From the NCBI GenBank assembly GCA_965247915.1, contig OZ252048.1, positions 496,001 to 560,000 of the forward strand: a stretch of DNA of 64,000 bases. Direction: 5' to 3'. This document shows, in pieces, positions 56,347 to 64,000 of the stretch; the first letter of the stretch is position 1, and each line of letters starts with the position of its first letter. The stretch is from JAKZRT01 sp965247915. GTDB lineage: Bacteria > Pseudomonadota > Alphaproteobacteria > Rhodobacterales > Rhodobacteraceae. Position numbers and translations under genes: made by a program. The notes under the pieces are model-generated. The model was not told the origin of the DNA, did no database searches, and saw only the letters and a list, made by a program, of their open reading frames with translations.

Positions 56347-58084
56347 AGTCGTCGGCGATATTGTTGTCAGGATCGGTGCCGATATCGGGTCGCTTCAGGG
56401 CGAGCTGGCCAAGGGCGGCAAGAGTGTCCGTAAATTTGGCAAGGACTTTGAGAAAACCGCCGATCGGATGGCGGTAATGGCCAGGCGCGTGACCATCGCG
56501 GTCGCGGCGATCTCGGTGGTCGGCGGCGCCTTGGGATCTGCGGCAAAGGCGGTGATGGACAACGCCAGGGAGATCGACAATCTGGCGCGGGTTGCGGGTG
56601 TGGGGGTCGAGCGGTTTCAGTCGCTGGCATTCGCGGCACGCGGGGTCGGGGTCGAACAGGAAAAGCTTTCTGACATCCTGAAGGACGTGAACGACAAGAT
56701 CGGCGATTTCATGCAAACCGGTGCCGGGCCGATGGCGGATTTCTTCGAGCAAATCGCGCCAAGGGTCGGTGTGACCGCCGATCAGTTTCGCAGGCTCAAC
56801 AGCGCCGACGCGCTGGCGCTTTACGTCGAAACCCTGGAACGCGCCAACGTCAGCCAGGCCGAGATGACGTTTTATATGGAGGCGATTGCCAGCGATGCGA
56901 TGCGCCTTGCGCCGCTGTTGCGAAACAACGCGGCTGCCTTGGGCGAAATGGAACAGTCCGCGCGGGACCTTGGTGTCGTTCTGGACGAAAATCTGATAAA
57001 GCGCTCCGTTCGGATGGCAACGATCTGGGGCCGCATGGTCGACGCCATGAAGGGCCATTTCATGAGCTTTGCCTCGCAGGTTCTGATTGGATTTGACCAC
57101 ATATTCGGCACTACCGAACAAGGTCAGATTTCGAACATGACCGAGAAACTTCACAAACTGTACGGTGATCGCGGCGAGGCTGATGCAGAGCTCGCAAATT
57201 TGTCCGACCCCGGCGATCACCCGATGATGTTGAGCGTCAATCCTCGAACTGCAGCTCTTAAAGAGGTAAGTGCCGCGATCGATGAAGAAATCACAGTTCT
57301 GCAACAGGAGATAATGGAGCTGCAGCGCGCAGTGGAGCGCCGCGCCGCGCTGATGGCCGCGCTTGAAGGCGGATTTGGCGGCGGGACGGGCGACCGGCTG
57401 TCTGATGATAAATCCCGCGAGGCCCGCGAGGCATCGCTTGAGCGGCTGCGCGAACGCTTCATGACCCAGCAGGAGCTGATCGAAAAGGACTATCAGGCGC
57501 AGCTGGCGTTGCTCGACGGTTTTCTGAGCGCCAAGGAAATCAAGGAAAGCGAATATCGGTCGCTGCGCGAACGGCTTGAGGCCGAGCATGCACAGCGGAC
57601 GAAATCGCTGGAACAGAGCCGCCGCTCGGCCACCCTTTACGCGCTGTCGGGCATGTTCGGCGATCTGTCGTCGCTGATGCGGACTGAGAATGATAAGCTT
57701 TTCAAAATAGGCAAAGCGGCGGCCAAAGCCGAAGCAATTGTGTCTGGATATCTGGCGGCAGTGGGGGCCTGGGAAAAGGGCATGAAAATCGGCGGCCCGC
57801 CGGTCGCAGCTGCGTTTACGGCGGCGTCGCTGGCCAAAACCGGTGCACTGATTTCATCGATCGGCTCAACTTCGATCGGCTCAACTTCGATTGGCAGTGG
57901 TGGCGCCGCGCCCGCCGGTGGCGGTGCAGCATCCGTGGCCGCCGCCCCGCGCCCGCTTTCGGCCACGCTGAACCTGACCGGTCCGTTGTCGGACGTGTTG
58001 TCCGGGTCAATAGGCAGCCTGCTTGATCAGCTCAACGCCGAGGCCGGTGATCGCGGGTATCATCTGACCGTGGCGGCGGTCTGA
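56339..58084 (+). CDS. Phage tail tape measure protein
   Basis: A 581-residue protein that sets tail length. It has N-terminal VVRIGADIGSLQGELAKGGKSVRKFGKDFEKTADRM, hydrophobic stretches near 48-65 (VTIAVAAISVVGGALGSAA), a coiled-coil region from about 320 to 430 (LQQEIMELQRAVERRAALMAAL; ERLEAEHAQRTKSLEQSRRSATLYALSGMFGDLS), then AIVSGYLAAVGAWEKGMKIGGPPVAAAFTAASLAKTGALI near 465-505 and a triplicated IGSTSIGS repeat. At about 0.15 nm per residue the tail would be near 85-90 nm, short for a siphovirus; this is inference. Confidence 0.9.
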   Translation: MAKVVGDIVVRIGADIGSLQGELAKGGKSVRKFGKDFEKTADRMAVMARRVTIAVAAISVVGGALGSAAKAVMDNAREIDNLARVAGVGVERFQSLAFAARGVGVEQEKLSDILKDVNDKIGDFMQTGAGPMADFFEQIAPRVGVTADQFRRLNSADALALYVETLERANVSQAEMTFYMEAIASDAMRLAPLLRNNAAALGEMEQSARDLGVVLDENLIKRSVRMATIWGRMVDAMKGHFMSFASQVLIGFDHIFGTTEQGQISNMTEKLHKLYGDRGEADAELANLSDPGDHPMMLSVNPRTAALKEVSAAIDEEITVLQQEIMELQRAVERRAALMAALEGGFGGGTGDRLSDDKSREAREASLERLRERFMTQQELIEKDYQAQLALLDGFLSAKEIKESEYRSLRERLEAEHAQRTKSLEQSRRSATLYALSGMFGDLSSLMRTENDKLFKIGKAAAKAEAIVSGYLAAVGAWEKGMKIGGPPVAAAFTAASLAKTGALISSIGSTSIGSTSIGSGGAAPAGGGAASVAAAPRPLSATLNLTGPLSDVLSGSIGSLLDQLNAEAGDRGYHLTVAAV

Positions 58085-58929
58085 TGACCATCGCGGTTTC
58101 AGCGGCGCGGCTCACCGTCCTGCAGGCAGCGGTGCAGGAAAACAATCCGGTGCTGGCCTGGGATAATCTGGCGGCGGCGGCTGGTGTAATCTTTGGCGGC
58201 ACGGCGACACTGACCGATGGCGATGCCGAAAACGCGGTCGACGGCGCGACCTATGATTTCTGGCTGCCCGATGTGACGCTCACGACGGCGAGCTTTGATA
58301 TTCAGCTGGCGTCGGCGCAGACGCTGTCGTTCGGCGCGCTGGCCGCGCACAACCTGGCCGATTTCGGCGGGTCGGTGCGTCTGCGCCGATCGCCCGACGG
58401 GATCGCCTGGTCGGACGCAGGCGCGGGACTGGTGACGCCCACGGACAACCGCCCGATCGCTTTCCGCAACATTGTCTCCGGCCGGGGCGCGGCCTGGTGG
58501 CAGTTCTATTTCACCGGGCTGACGGTCGGCGATGCGCTGGCGGTCGGGGTGGCGTTTTTCGGCAACGAGCTGGTGGTGCCGCAGCGGGTCTATCAGTCTT
58601 TCGTGCCGGCGATCACGCCGACCGAGGTCGCGTTGCAATCGAATGTCAGTGTCGGCGGCAATCTGTTGGGGTCGTCGGTGGTCAATCGCGGATCGCGAAT
58701 CGAGATCGCGCCAGAGCATCTGACGCCCGCATTCGTGCGCGGTACGTCCTGGAAGGACTTCCAGACCAAATTCAACGAAGGCGGCGGGGCGTTTCTGGGC
58801 TGGCGGCCTGATGATCACCCGGAAGACGTTTTTTACATGTGGCGCGATGGCCCGGTGATCCGGCCGGCCCCAGCCGGCGTCAGGGATTATCAAAACGCGG
58901 TCATCGCGGCGCGGGTTTATGAGACATGA
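58084..58929 (+). CDS. Distal tail protein, possible F5/8-type beta-sandwich
   Basis: A 281-residue protein starting one base into the tape measure stop. Residues 20-150 (WDNLAAAAGVIFGGTATLTDGDAENAVDGATYDFWLPDVTLTTASFDIQL; SFGALAAHNLADFGGSVRLRRSPDGIAWSDAG) have the pattern of a discoidin-like carbohydrate-binding fold. The second half holds VSVGGNLLGSSVVNRGSRIEI and FLGWRPDDHPEDVFYMWRD. Located between tape measure and hub, so a distal tail role is inferred. Confidence 0.72.
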   Translation: MTIAVSAARLTVLQAAVQENNPVLAWDNLAAAAGVIFGGTATLTDGDAENAVDGATYDFWLPDVTLTTASFDIQLASAQTLSFGALAAHNLADFGGSVRLRRSPDGIAWSDAGAGLVTPTDNRPIAFRNIVSGRGAAWWQFYFTGLTVGDALAVGVAFFGNELVVPQRVYQSFVPAITPTEVALQSNVSVGGNLLGSSVVNRGSRIEIAPEHLTPAFVRGTSWKDFQTKFNEGGGAFLGWRPDDHPEDVFYMWRDGPVIRPAPAGVRDYQNAVIAARVYET

Positions 58930-60695
58930 CTCTTGGGCGCGAACCGATCCGCATCGTCGAGATCGATGTCGATCAATGCACGCTTACTTATGGCGGCGCA
59001 CCCTGCACCGCGGCGCTCAGCGCATCGACGCCGGCGAAATGTTTCAACATGTACCGGCACTGCCAGGATCAGGTGAATTTCGCGCCCGGCACACTGACGC
59101 TGCGGTTTGCGGAAAATATCTCGGGACTGCCCAAGACCGGCACATTCTTTCCCGCCCTGAGATCGGTCAGCAGCCGCGCGGCCGAGATCAATCTCAGCGG
59201 CATCGATCCGCGGACCTCAGCGCTTGGCAAACGCGCGCGGGTCACGGTGAAATTGCAGGATTTTGTTTACCATGATCGCCTGACCGACAAATACAGCGAT
59301 GAACGCGCGTCCGGCGCCGCGCAGTTCAGCGGGGTCGGCTACGACCCGGCGCGCGGCACGTTCTTTGGTAAACTACGCGCGCGATGGCCCTTTTATCTGG
59401 GCCGCGCACTCAGGGTACGCGAGGGGTACGTCGGCCAGACGGTCGCGCAGATGGCGGTGGCGCATTACGTGATTTCCGAATGGCACGGGCCGAACGCGGC
59501 CGGTGAGGTTACGATCATCGCCAAGGACGTGCTCGATCTGGTCGATGGCAGCCGCGCGCTGGCCCCGGCGGCATCGACGGGCAAAATCGTGGCGGATATC
59601 GCTGCTGCGGACACCGCCGCGACGCTGGAACCGGCGGGCGTGGGCAACAGCGACTATCCCGCCTCGGGCCGGGTCGCAATCGGGCGCGAGGTGGCGACAT
59701 TCACGCGGTCGGGTGACGATCTGACCCTGACAGCGCGTGGGGTCGATGGAACCGAGGCCGACAGCCACAAAGCGGGAGATGTGGCGCAACTGTGCCTGCG
59801 TTACGAAGGTCAGCGTGGGACCGGGATCATTGATGACCTGCTGACAGTTCAGGGGCCCGTCGACACCGCGTTCGTCGATCTGCCCACGTGGAATTCCGAC
59901 TATGACGACTGGACGAGCGGACTGACATTCACGGCGACGATTACCAAGCCGACGCCGATATCGCAGTTGGTCGGCGAATTGTGCCAACACGGGTTTTACG
60001 TGTGGTGGGACGAGATCGGTCAGGCGGTGCGGTTCAGGGCGAACCGGCCCAAAGAGCCGGGCGAGACTTACGCACAACTCAACGACGCGGCCAGCCTGGT
60101 CGAAGGGTCGGTCGATGTGGCTGCGGCTCAGGATCAGCGCCTGACAACGCTGATATTCTGGCACGGCATGCTGGACCCGACCGACAGCGTCACGGATGCG
60201 CGCAACTACCGGGCGGCGGCGGTGGTGATCGACGCGTCCGCGGGGTTTACCAATGAGCACGGCGAGCATCGGATCAAGGAAATATTTTCGCGCTGGTTTG
60301 GCGAGGCGGGCAATGATGCGGCCGCGTCTGTGATTGCCGAACGCCTGGTGTCGCGGTTTCGCGACACGCCGCGGGTGCTGACGGCGGTCCTGGACGTGAA
60401 AGACGCAGGCCTTGAACTGGCCGATCTGGTCCAGGTGACCAGCCGGTTTTTGCAGGATGAAACCGGGCTGGACGGCACTCTGCCGATGCAGATCGGGATG
60501 CGCGAACGCGCCGGTGACCGGCTGAAAATCCGGGCCGAAAGCGGGGTGCCGTCAGCCCGGTTCGGATTCTGGATGAACGCCCCTGCGCCCGATTACGACA
60601 GCGCCACAGCGCTGGAAAAGGAAGAAGGCGCCTTTTGGTTCGATGATGCCCTAGCCGACTTTGGCGATGGCACTGGGCCCTACGTCTGGTTTTAA
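58926..60695 (+). CDS. Tail tip/baseplate hub-like protein
   Basis: A 589-residue protein with ATGA overlap to the preceding gene. The N-terminus MTLGREPIRIVEIDVDQCTLTYGGAPCTAALSASTPAKCFNMYRHCQDQVNF has four cysteines spaced as in tail proteins of related prophages and gene transfer agents. Later segments include VTVKLQDFVYHDRLTDKYSDER, RTWPFYLGRALRVREGYV-like text and GFYVWWDEIGQAVRFRANRPKEP. No enzymatic motif was recognised. By position it is the hub or central fibre base. Confidence 0.75.
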   Translation: MTLGREPIRIVEIDVDQCTLTYGGAPCTAALSASTPAKCFNMYRHCQDQVNFAPGTLTLRFAENISGLPKTGTFFPALRSVSSRAAEINLSGIDPRTSALGKRARVTVKLQDFVYHDRLTDKYSDERASGAAQFSGVGYDPARGTFFGKLRARWPFYLGRALRVREGYVGQTVAQMAVAHYVISEWHGPNAAGEVTIIAKDVLDLVDGSRALAPAASTGKIVADIAAADTAATLEPAGVGNSDYPASGRVAIGREVATFTRSGDDLTLTARGVDGTEADSHKAGDVAQLCLRYEGQRGTGIIDDLLTVQGPVDTAFVDLPTWNSDYDDWTSGLTFTATITKPTPISQLVGELCQHGFYVWWDEIGQAVRFRANRPKEPGETYAQLNDAASLVEGSVDVAAAQDQRLTTLIFWHGMLDPTDSVTDARNYRAAAVVIDASAGFTNEHGEHRIKEIFSRWFGEAGNDAAASVIAERLVSRFRDTPRVLTAVLDVKDAGLELADLVQVTSRFLQDETGLDGTLPMQIGMRERAGDRLKIRAESGVPSARFGFWMNAPAPDYDSATALEKEEGAFWFDDALADFGDGTGPYVWF

Positions 60696-60704
60696 GGAAG
60701 CGAC

Positions 60705-61553
60705 ATGCCGACATATGACGCCGCCACGGTTGCGGACGCTGCACTTGCGCACAAAAAAGGGATGACGCTGCAGCAAGGCCGTGCCTTGCGCGACAATCCG
60801 ATTGCGATGGCTGAGCGTGCGGCTGGGGCACCGAAAATCCTGGGCGTGCCTTACGATTTTCAAGAGTTCCTGGCCTCGGGCACGTGGACGAAACCCAGCA
60901 ATGCAGAAAGCGGCGACCGCGTTGTTATTCAGGAGGTGGGCGGCGGCGGCGGCGGTGGCACGGAAAACGACGCTGGTGAGGTTTATGCGCACGGCGGCAA
61001 TGGTGGCACAGGTGGCTTTTTCGAGGTCCAGGACATTGATTACCTTGACGCTACAGCGACCGTTGTCGTGGGCGACGGCGGTGCCTCACAAACTTATGCC
61101 GATGCGACTGGCAATGCCGGGGGGCAGTCCAGCTTTGCCAGCGGGCCATACACGGTCAGTGCAGATGGCGGGCTGGGTGGTGCAACCGGGCAAACCCGCG
61201 CGGGTCCACGCGTGGATTTCAGCATTAGCGGGTTCGACGTTACTTATGATGATCCCGCTGCAACCGATGGCGGTATGGTCGTCACGGACATTGACCCCTA
61301 TGATAGCGGGGCAATCGGCGGGTCAGCAAGATATGGCGGCGCGTCCGGTGGGCCGGCGCGCGCCAACGTCACCGAATATACAAGGTCTGGTGGCCTCTCA
61401 TTACATGCGGGCCAGGGAGGTCACGGTGGCGAGAACGGTGCGGCGCCGCAAGCCGGGTTCTTTCCCGGCGGCGGTGGCGGAGGCGCCACAAACGGAAGAG
61501 ACAGCGGCGCAGGTGCCGGCGGTGTAGTCCGTGTCTGGTGCATAAAGGACTAG
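60705..61553 (+). CDS. Glycine-rich tail fibre/receptor-binding-like protein
   Basis: A 282-residue protein. A short N-terminal domain (to about 60) is followed by glycine-rich blocks: VGGGGGGGTENDAGEVYAHGGNGGTGGFF near 78-107, GNAGGQSSFASGPYTVSADGGLGGATG near 132-160, GGSARYGGASGGPARAN and GQGGHGGENGAAPQAGFFPGGGGGGATNG near 240-270. Similar glycine-rich motifs form polyglycine-II sandwiches in T-even adhesins. Its place after the hub gene and before lysis genes fits host recognition. Confidence 0.75.
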   Translation: MPTYDAATVADAALAHKKGMTLQQGRALRDNPIAMAERAAGAPKILGVPYDFQEFLASGTWTKPSNAESGDRVVIQEVGGGGGGGTENDAGEVYAHGGNGGTGGFFEVQDIDYLDATATVVVGDGGASQTYADATGNAGGQSSFASGPYTVSADGGLGGATGQTRAGPRVDFSISGFDVTYDDPAATDGGMVVTDIDPYDSGAIGGSARYGGASGGPARANVTEYTRSGGLSLHAGQGGHGGENGAAPQAGFFPGGGGGGATNGRDSGAGAGGVVRVWCIKD

Positions 61554-61557
61554 GAAA

Positions 61558-61920
61558 ATGGCTTCACCCCGTTTTACCGGGCAAATTTCGCTCGGCAATC
61601 TGATCCAAATTCTGATCCTCGTCGTGGGGATCGCCGCAGGCTGGGTCACCGTGACCGAAAAGCTGAAAGTTCAAGGCGCGAAGATCGGTGCGGTGGAGGC
61701 GGCCATTATGGTTCTGCCTGACCTCAAAAGCGATATCGAGTTGAACCAGCGCGAGATCACCCGCGTTGCCGGGACGGTATCTGAGCATAGCGGCCGCCTG
61801 CGCGCCGTTGAGACCAATGCCGCGCGCGACAACCAGAGGCTCGACAACATCCTAGAAGCGCTTGGGCGGATCGAAACCCAGATCACCCGGATGCAGGAGA
61901 AAGGGACCGCCGTCCGATGA
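61558..61920 (+). CDS. Membrane-anchored coiled-coil protein of the lysis module (holin/spanin-like)
   Basis: A 120-residue protein with one membrane helix (LIQILILVVGIAAGWVTV, about 14-31) followed by a long coiled coil (KLKVQGAKIGAVEAAIMVLPDLKSDIELNQREITRVAGTVSEHSGRLRAVETNAARDNQRLDNILEALGRIETQITRMQ in outline). Such a layout is seen in i-spanin-like or type III-like phage membrane proteins. It overlaps the endolysin start (ATGA). Confidence 0.7.
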   Translation: MASPRFTGQISLGNLIQILILVVGIAAGWVTVTEKLKVQGAKIGAVEAAIMVLPDLKSDIELNQREITRVAGTVSEHSGRLRAVETNAARDNQRLDNILEALGRIETQITRMQEKGTAVR

Positions 61921-62675
61921 TAAGCGCATCAAAGCTTCTGACAATTGCAGGCAGGCGGGCCAAACCCTCGAACGCCAAGAGCCTGGCCTATGGGTTGAAA
62001 TTGTTCGGGGAAGGGGCTGGTCTGACCCGGCCGGCGCGGCTGGCCCATTTTCTGGGCCAGGTGATGCACGAAACCGGCGGGCTCAGGTGGGACCGCGAAC
62101 TTTGGGGGCCGACGCCGGCGCAGGCGCGATACGACACGCGCACGGATCTGGGCAATTCGCCGGCGGTTGACGGCGATGGATACCTCTATCGCGGGCGGGG
62201 CGCATTTCAGCTGACGGGACGCGCCAATTATCGCGATTTCACCGCCTACGCGCGGGGCCTGCGCGCCGCAGCGCCGGATTTCGAGGTCGAGCCCGACCGG
62301 GTGAACGACGATCCGTGGGAGGCGCTGAGTGCGATCTGGTACTGGACCAGCCGCAATCTGGGTCCGGTGGCGGACCGGAATGACATCGGGACGATCACGC
62401 GAAAAATCAACGGCGGGATGAATGGCTTTGACGACCGCTGCGTGATGTACGGGCGCGCGGCCCTTGGGCTTTTAGGGTTCGACCCTATCGAGATGCGCGA
62501 GTTTCAGGTGCGCCGCGGCCTGATTGCCGACGGGATAACCGGCCCGCTGACGCGCGGAGCGCTTCACAGAGCGCTTCGGCGTCCCGAGGCCCCTCCGTTA
62601 CGCAAAAAGCGCGGACCGCGCTTCCTGACCAACCTCACGGCCGCCTTTGGCGGCCTTTTTCATAAACGGAGATGA
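61917..62675 (+). CDS. Phage endolysin, glycoside hydrolase family 19-like
   Basis: A 252-residue muralytic enzyme. Catalytic-domain features: LAHFLGQVMHETGGLRWDRELWG near 43-65 (Glu in MHETGG), YRGRGAFQLTGRANYRDF near 93-110, INGGMNGFDDR near 162-172. C-terminal residues about 185-215 (EMREFQVRRGLIADGITGPLTRGALHRAL) form a peptidoglycan-binding-like repeat, then a basic tail (LRKKRGPRFL). No signal peptide, so it needs a holin. A terminator-like hairpin is inside its last codons. Confidence 0.9.
   Translation: MISASKLLTIAGRRAKPSNAKSLAYGLKLFGEGAGLTRPARLAHFLGQVMHETGGLRWDRELWGPTPAQARYDTRTDLGNSPAVDGDGYLYRGRGAFQLTGRANYRDFTAYARGLRAAAPDFEVEPDRVNDDPWEALSAIWYWTSRNLGPVADRNDIGTITRKINGGMNGFDDRCVMYGRAALGLLGFDPIEMREFQVRRGLIADGITGPLTRGALHRALRRPEAPPLRKKRGPRFLTNLTAAFGGLFHKRR
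62639..62660 (+). terminator. Intrinsic terminator-like hairpin inside the end of the endolysin gene
   Basis: A perfect 7-bp stem GGCCGCC / GGCGGCC with TTT loop followed by TTTTT, located 15-37 bases before the endolysin stop. The bases encode TAAFGGLF. It could lower expression of the holin and lipase genes downstream. Confidence 0.65.
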
Positions 62676-62678
62676 AAC

Positions 62679-62900
62679 ATGGAAAATTCCAAGTGGTTTT
62701 TGCAATCCAAAGCGATGATCGGCGCCCTGATTGTCATTCTGGTTCAATTTGCCCCGATTATCGGCTTCAGTTTCACCGAGGTCGACGGTCAGATGGTCGG
62801 TCAGTCGGCCGACCAAATCCTGACCGGAATTGGCGGACTGCTGGCACTCTGGGGCCGCACCAGCGCCAGATCAACACTCACCCTCTTGCCGAAGGGATAG
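62679..62900 (+). CDS. Small holin-like membrane protein
   Basis: A 73-residue protein with two hydrophobic segments (MIGALIVILVQFAPIIGFSF near 13-32; ILTGIGGLLALWGR near 47-60) separated by a polar turn, and the sequence LLALWGRTSAR that is common in small phage holins of alphaproteobacterial prophages. It follows the endolysin by 3 bases with an AACGGAGATGAA site, so it probably makes the membrane lesion for endolysin release. Confidence 0.72.
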   Translation: MENSKWFLQSKAMIGALIVILVQFAPIIGFSFTEVDGQMVGQSADQILTGIGGLLALWGRTSARSTLTLLPKG

Positions 62901-62904
62901 CCCG

Positions 62905-63108
62905 ATGAAAGCAGCTCTTTGCCTGATCGCGGCCAGCCTACTTCTTGGTGCCTGCCTTCGTGCCCCTGATCCCCCGCAAATCGACTTGCCCGCGTTGGCG
63001 CTGCCCGTTGAGGTCCGGATTGAGACCTGCGACCGGATCGAGGCCACTTGGATTGGCCTGAAACGTTCAGCAATGCGTTGCACCACGATTGTGATGCTCG
63101 TCCAGTGA
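62905..63108 (+). CDS. Small lipoprotein of the lysis module
   Basis: A 67-residue protein with a lipoprotein signal MKAALCLIAASLLLGACLRAPDPP (lipobox LLGAC, Cys near 17), then a short polar domain. Position after the holin-like gene fits an o-spanin (Rz1-like) outer-membrane lipoprotein. Its stop overlaps the ATG of the lipase-like gene by one base. Assignment as spanin is inference. Confidence 0.68.
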   Translation: MKAALCLIAASLLLGACLRAPDPPQIDLPALALPVEVRIETCDRIEATWIGLKRSAMRCTTIVMLVQ

Positions 63109-63698
63109 TGCAGCTTGTCGAAGCTGCGAATCTGATCCAGCTGGCATATGACGGCAAAGTCCATTTCGCCCTGAACCGCAATGGCGTGCAGGCGGCGATG
63201 GTAGGGTCTGTGCTTCTGATCCCCGGCACCAATGAAAAGGATGACTGGTTTCAGTTCAATCTCAAGCTCTACCGCAAAGGCGCGACGCGGACATGGCACA
63301 CGGGATTTCTCGATCATGCCGAGGTAGTGTTTCACTGGGCCCGCCAATTTGAGCCGCGGCTGATTATCGGGCATTCTCTGGGCGCGGCGTCGGCGCAAAT
63401 CGTCGGGTATTCGATGAAGGTCCCCACAATCGCATTTGGCAGCCCGCGGCCGCACCGCGCGCGCCGGAAGTTCCACGGAGCGCGGTATGTTCTGAACATC
63501 TGCAACCGGGCCGACTTGGTTTGCCATGTGCCGCCCGGCTCCAAGCACATCGGGCAGGTCGTGTGGCTGCGAAACAACCGCTTTGGCGAGGATCACAGTC
63601 TGAAAAGATACGGACAGGCGCTCGCAGCCGATCCACCGAATATCGAAAACTGGCACACGGCGTGCGCCCGGCCGGCCGCGCAGACTTCCGCGGCCTGA
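63108..63698 (+). CDS. Class 3 lipase-like alpha/beta hydrolase
   Basis: A 196-residue protein (MQLVEAANLIQLAYDGKVHF). The nucleophile elbow LIIGHSLGAASAQIVGY near 85-101 (GHSLG), candidate acid in LNICNRADLVCHVPPGS near 130-146 and candidate His in FGEDHSLKRYGQAL near 160-173 complete a triad in the class 3 lipase order. No signal peptide. It starts inside the stop of the lipoprotein gene. It could attack membrane lipids during lysis, or act in the lysogen. Confidence 0.78.
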   Translation: MQLVEAANLIQLAYDGKVHFALNRNGVQAAMVGSVLLIPGTNEKDDWFQFNLKLYRKGATRTWHTGFLDHAEVVFHWARQFEPRLIIGHSLGAASAQIVGYSMKVPTIAFGSPRPHRARRKFHGARYVLNICNRADLVCHVPPGSKHIGQVVWLRNNRFGEDHSLKRYGQALAADPPNIENWHTACARPAAQTSAA

Positions 63699-63748
63699 CC
63701 CGCAGATAGCCGCGCCCTCCGGCGCACCTCGGCCTCAATCCAATTCTG

Positions 63749-63770
63749 CCCCGCTTGGCGCGGGGTTTTT
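63749..63770 (+). terminator. Intrinsic terminator after the late operon
   Basis: A 6-bp stem CCCCGC / GCGGGG with a 5-base loop, followed directly by TTTTT. It lies about 50 bases after the lipase-like gene. Confidence 0.8.
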
Positions 63771-63786
63771 CATGGAAGGAATCAAA

Positions 63787-63891
63787 ATGACAAAGGAAAC
63801 CGAGGTTCGCCCCGGCCTCATTCATTCCCAAAGTGATTTCCTAGTGCTGGCGGCGATGCAGCGACCGAAAGGAAAGGGCAGGGTGGCGTGA
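63787..63891 (+). CDS. 34-codon protein at the prophage right arm
   Basis: ATG at 63787 after AAGGAATCAAA gives MTKETEVRPGLIHSQSDFLVLAAMQRPKGKGRVA. The stop overlaps the next ATG (TGATG). No family recognised; support is the ribosome-binding site and the overlap. Confidence 0.5.
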   Translation: MTKETEVRPGLIHSQSDFLVLAAMQRPKGKGRVA

Positions 63892-64000
63892 TGGCAGCGC
63901 CGATCCAAAAAGAACACCATGCGTTAATGAACGCCTTAGCGCACGGTGTTGACGAGGCCCTAAACGGACCCAAGCAACCGGGTGTAAAACCACGGATTGG
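63891..64000 (+). CDS. Partial protein running off the window end
   Basis: ATG at 63891 opens MAAPIQKEHHALMNALAHGVDEALNGPKQ and continues in frame to the last base. Only 36 codons are visible and no family can be assigned. AAAGGAAAGGGCAGGG lies upstream. Confidence 0.5.
   Translation, partial: MAAPIQKEHHALMNALAHGVDEALNGPKQPGVKPRI

Larger units (their letters stand above)
34500..64000. mobile_element. Prophage, HK97-like siphovirus organisation (right end outside window)
   Basis: From integrase to beyond the window end: leftward early/recombination genes, repressor and Cro-like divergent pair, methyltransferase, late promoter, HNH-TerS-TerL-portal-protease-capsid, head-tail and tail genes, tape measure, tail tip, lysis genes. 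The S49 protease next to a capsid protein with an N-terminal coiled coil, and the tail chaperone slippery site, are typical of HK97-type tailed phages. The left boundary is approximate. Confidence 0.93.

Noticed and set aside
47000..61553. Gene transfer agent cluster rather than prophage
   Set aside because: Some tail genes resemble GTA genes, but integrase, repressor, operators, methyltransferase, late promoter and lysis genes adjoin, which fits a temperate phage.
1..64000. CRISPR array or rRNA operon
   Set aside because: No regularly spaced direct repeats and no rRNA-like sequence were seen; IGSTSIGS repeats at 57860-57900 and the 13-bp duplication are coding repeats.

Overview
The window looks like chromosomal DNA of a GC-rich alphaproteobacterium of the Rhodobacterales (Roseobacter-like). 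The support is a leftward run of histone-deacetylase-like gene, xseB, ispA and dxs; a MarR/OmpR pair of the PetP/PetR type followed by ilvE; and a large secreted-type S8 protease remnant. All assignments come from reading the sequence and translations; no database search was possible.

Region 1 (1-26.5 kb) is core and metabolic. It holds the 3' part of dnaA, a GST-like gene whose stop codon is the target of an IS5-family element, a periplasmic thiol-redox pair (thioredoxin-like plus CcdA), an HU gene with a clear terminator, and an overlapping purine-salvage pair (AMP nucleosidase and adenine deaminase). A rightward CoA-linked catabolic cluster follows (class II aldolase, di-iron hydroxylase, acyl-CoA dehydrogenase, ADP-forming acyl-CoA ligase, crotonase, SDR), then the isoprenoid operon, an IS1182 element, petPR, ilvE and a LacI-type regulator.

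Region 2 (26.5-31 kb) is an insertion-sequence pile-up. A secreted-type S8 protease gene is cut by a partial IS3-family copy. A full inverted copy abuts that fragment and also truncates an IS1595-type transposase. An IS1380-family element follows. Immediately after it lies an exopolysaccharide export locus (31.1-34.4 kb: ExeA-like ATPase, Wzz/ExoP-type co-polymerase, CpsD-type tyrosine kinase). Two of its three genes have 5' reading frames broken at slippage-prone tracts: a T7 run and a 13-bp tandem duplication.

Region 3 (34.5 kb to the window end) is a prophage of HK97-like siphovirus organisation; its right end is not reached. The leftward early arm carries integrase, a MazG-like gene, a Gp37/Gp68-type gene (frameshifted), a sulfotransferase-like gene, NinB, an SSB-like protein and small proteins. 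The immunity region has a CI/LexA-type repressor with two apparent HTH segments, a membrane-anchored protein just downstream of it, and a Cro-like gene. Divergent early promoters carry the same GGGCA-TTGCCC-type palindrome inside their -35/-10 spacers. The rightward arm has small genes, a C5 cytosine methyltransferase with a modular variable region, then a promoter followed at once by a strong intrinsic terminator (the layout of an antitermination-controlled late promoter), a nested RNA hairpin, and a tRNA(CAU) with initiator-tRNA hallmarks. Late genes follow in canonical order: HNH, TerS, TerL, portal, S49 protease, capsid, head-tail proteins, tail tube, tail chaperone with a textbook -1 slippery heptamer, tape measure, tail tip, glycine-rich fibre-like protein, lysis genes, and a class 3 lipase-like gene.

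Several genes in regions 2 and 3 carry single-base frameshifts, which could be real decay, phase variation or assembly error. This matters when reading those entries.
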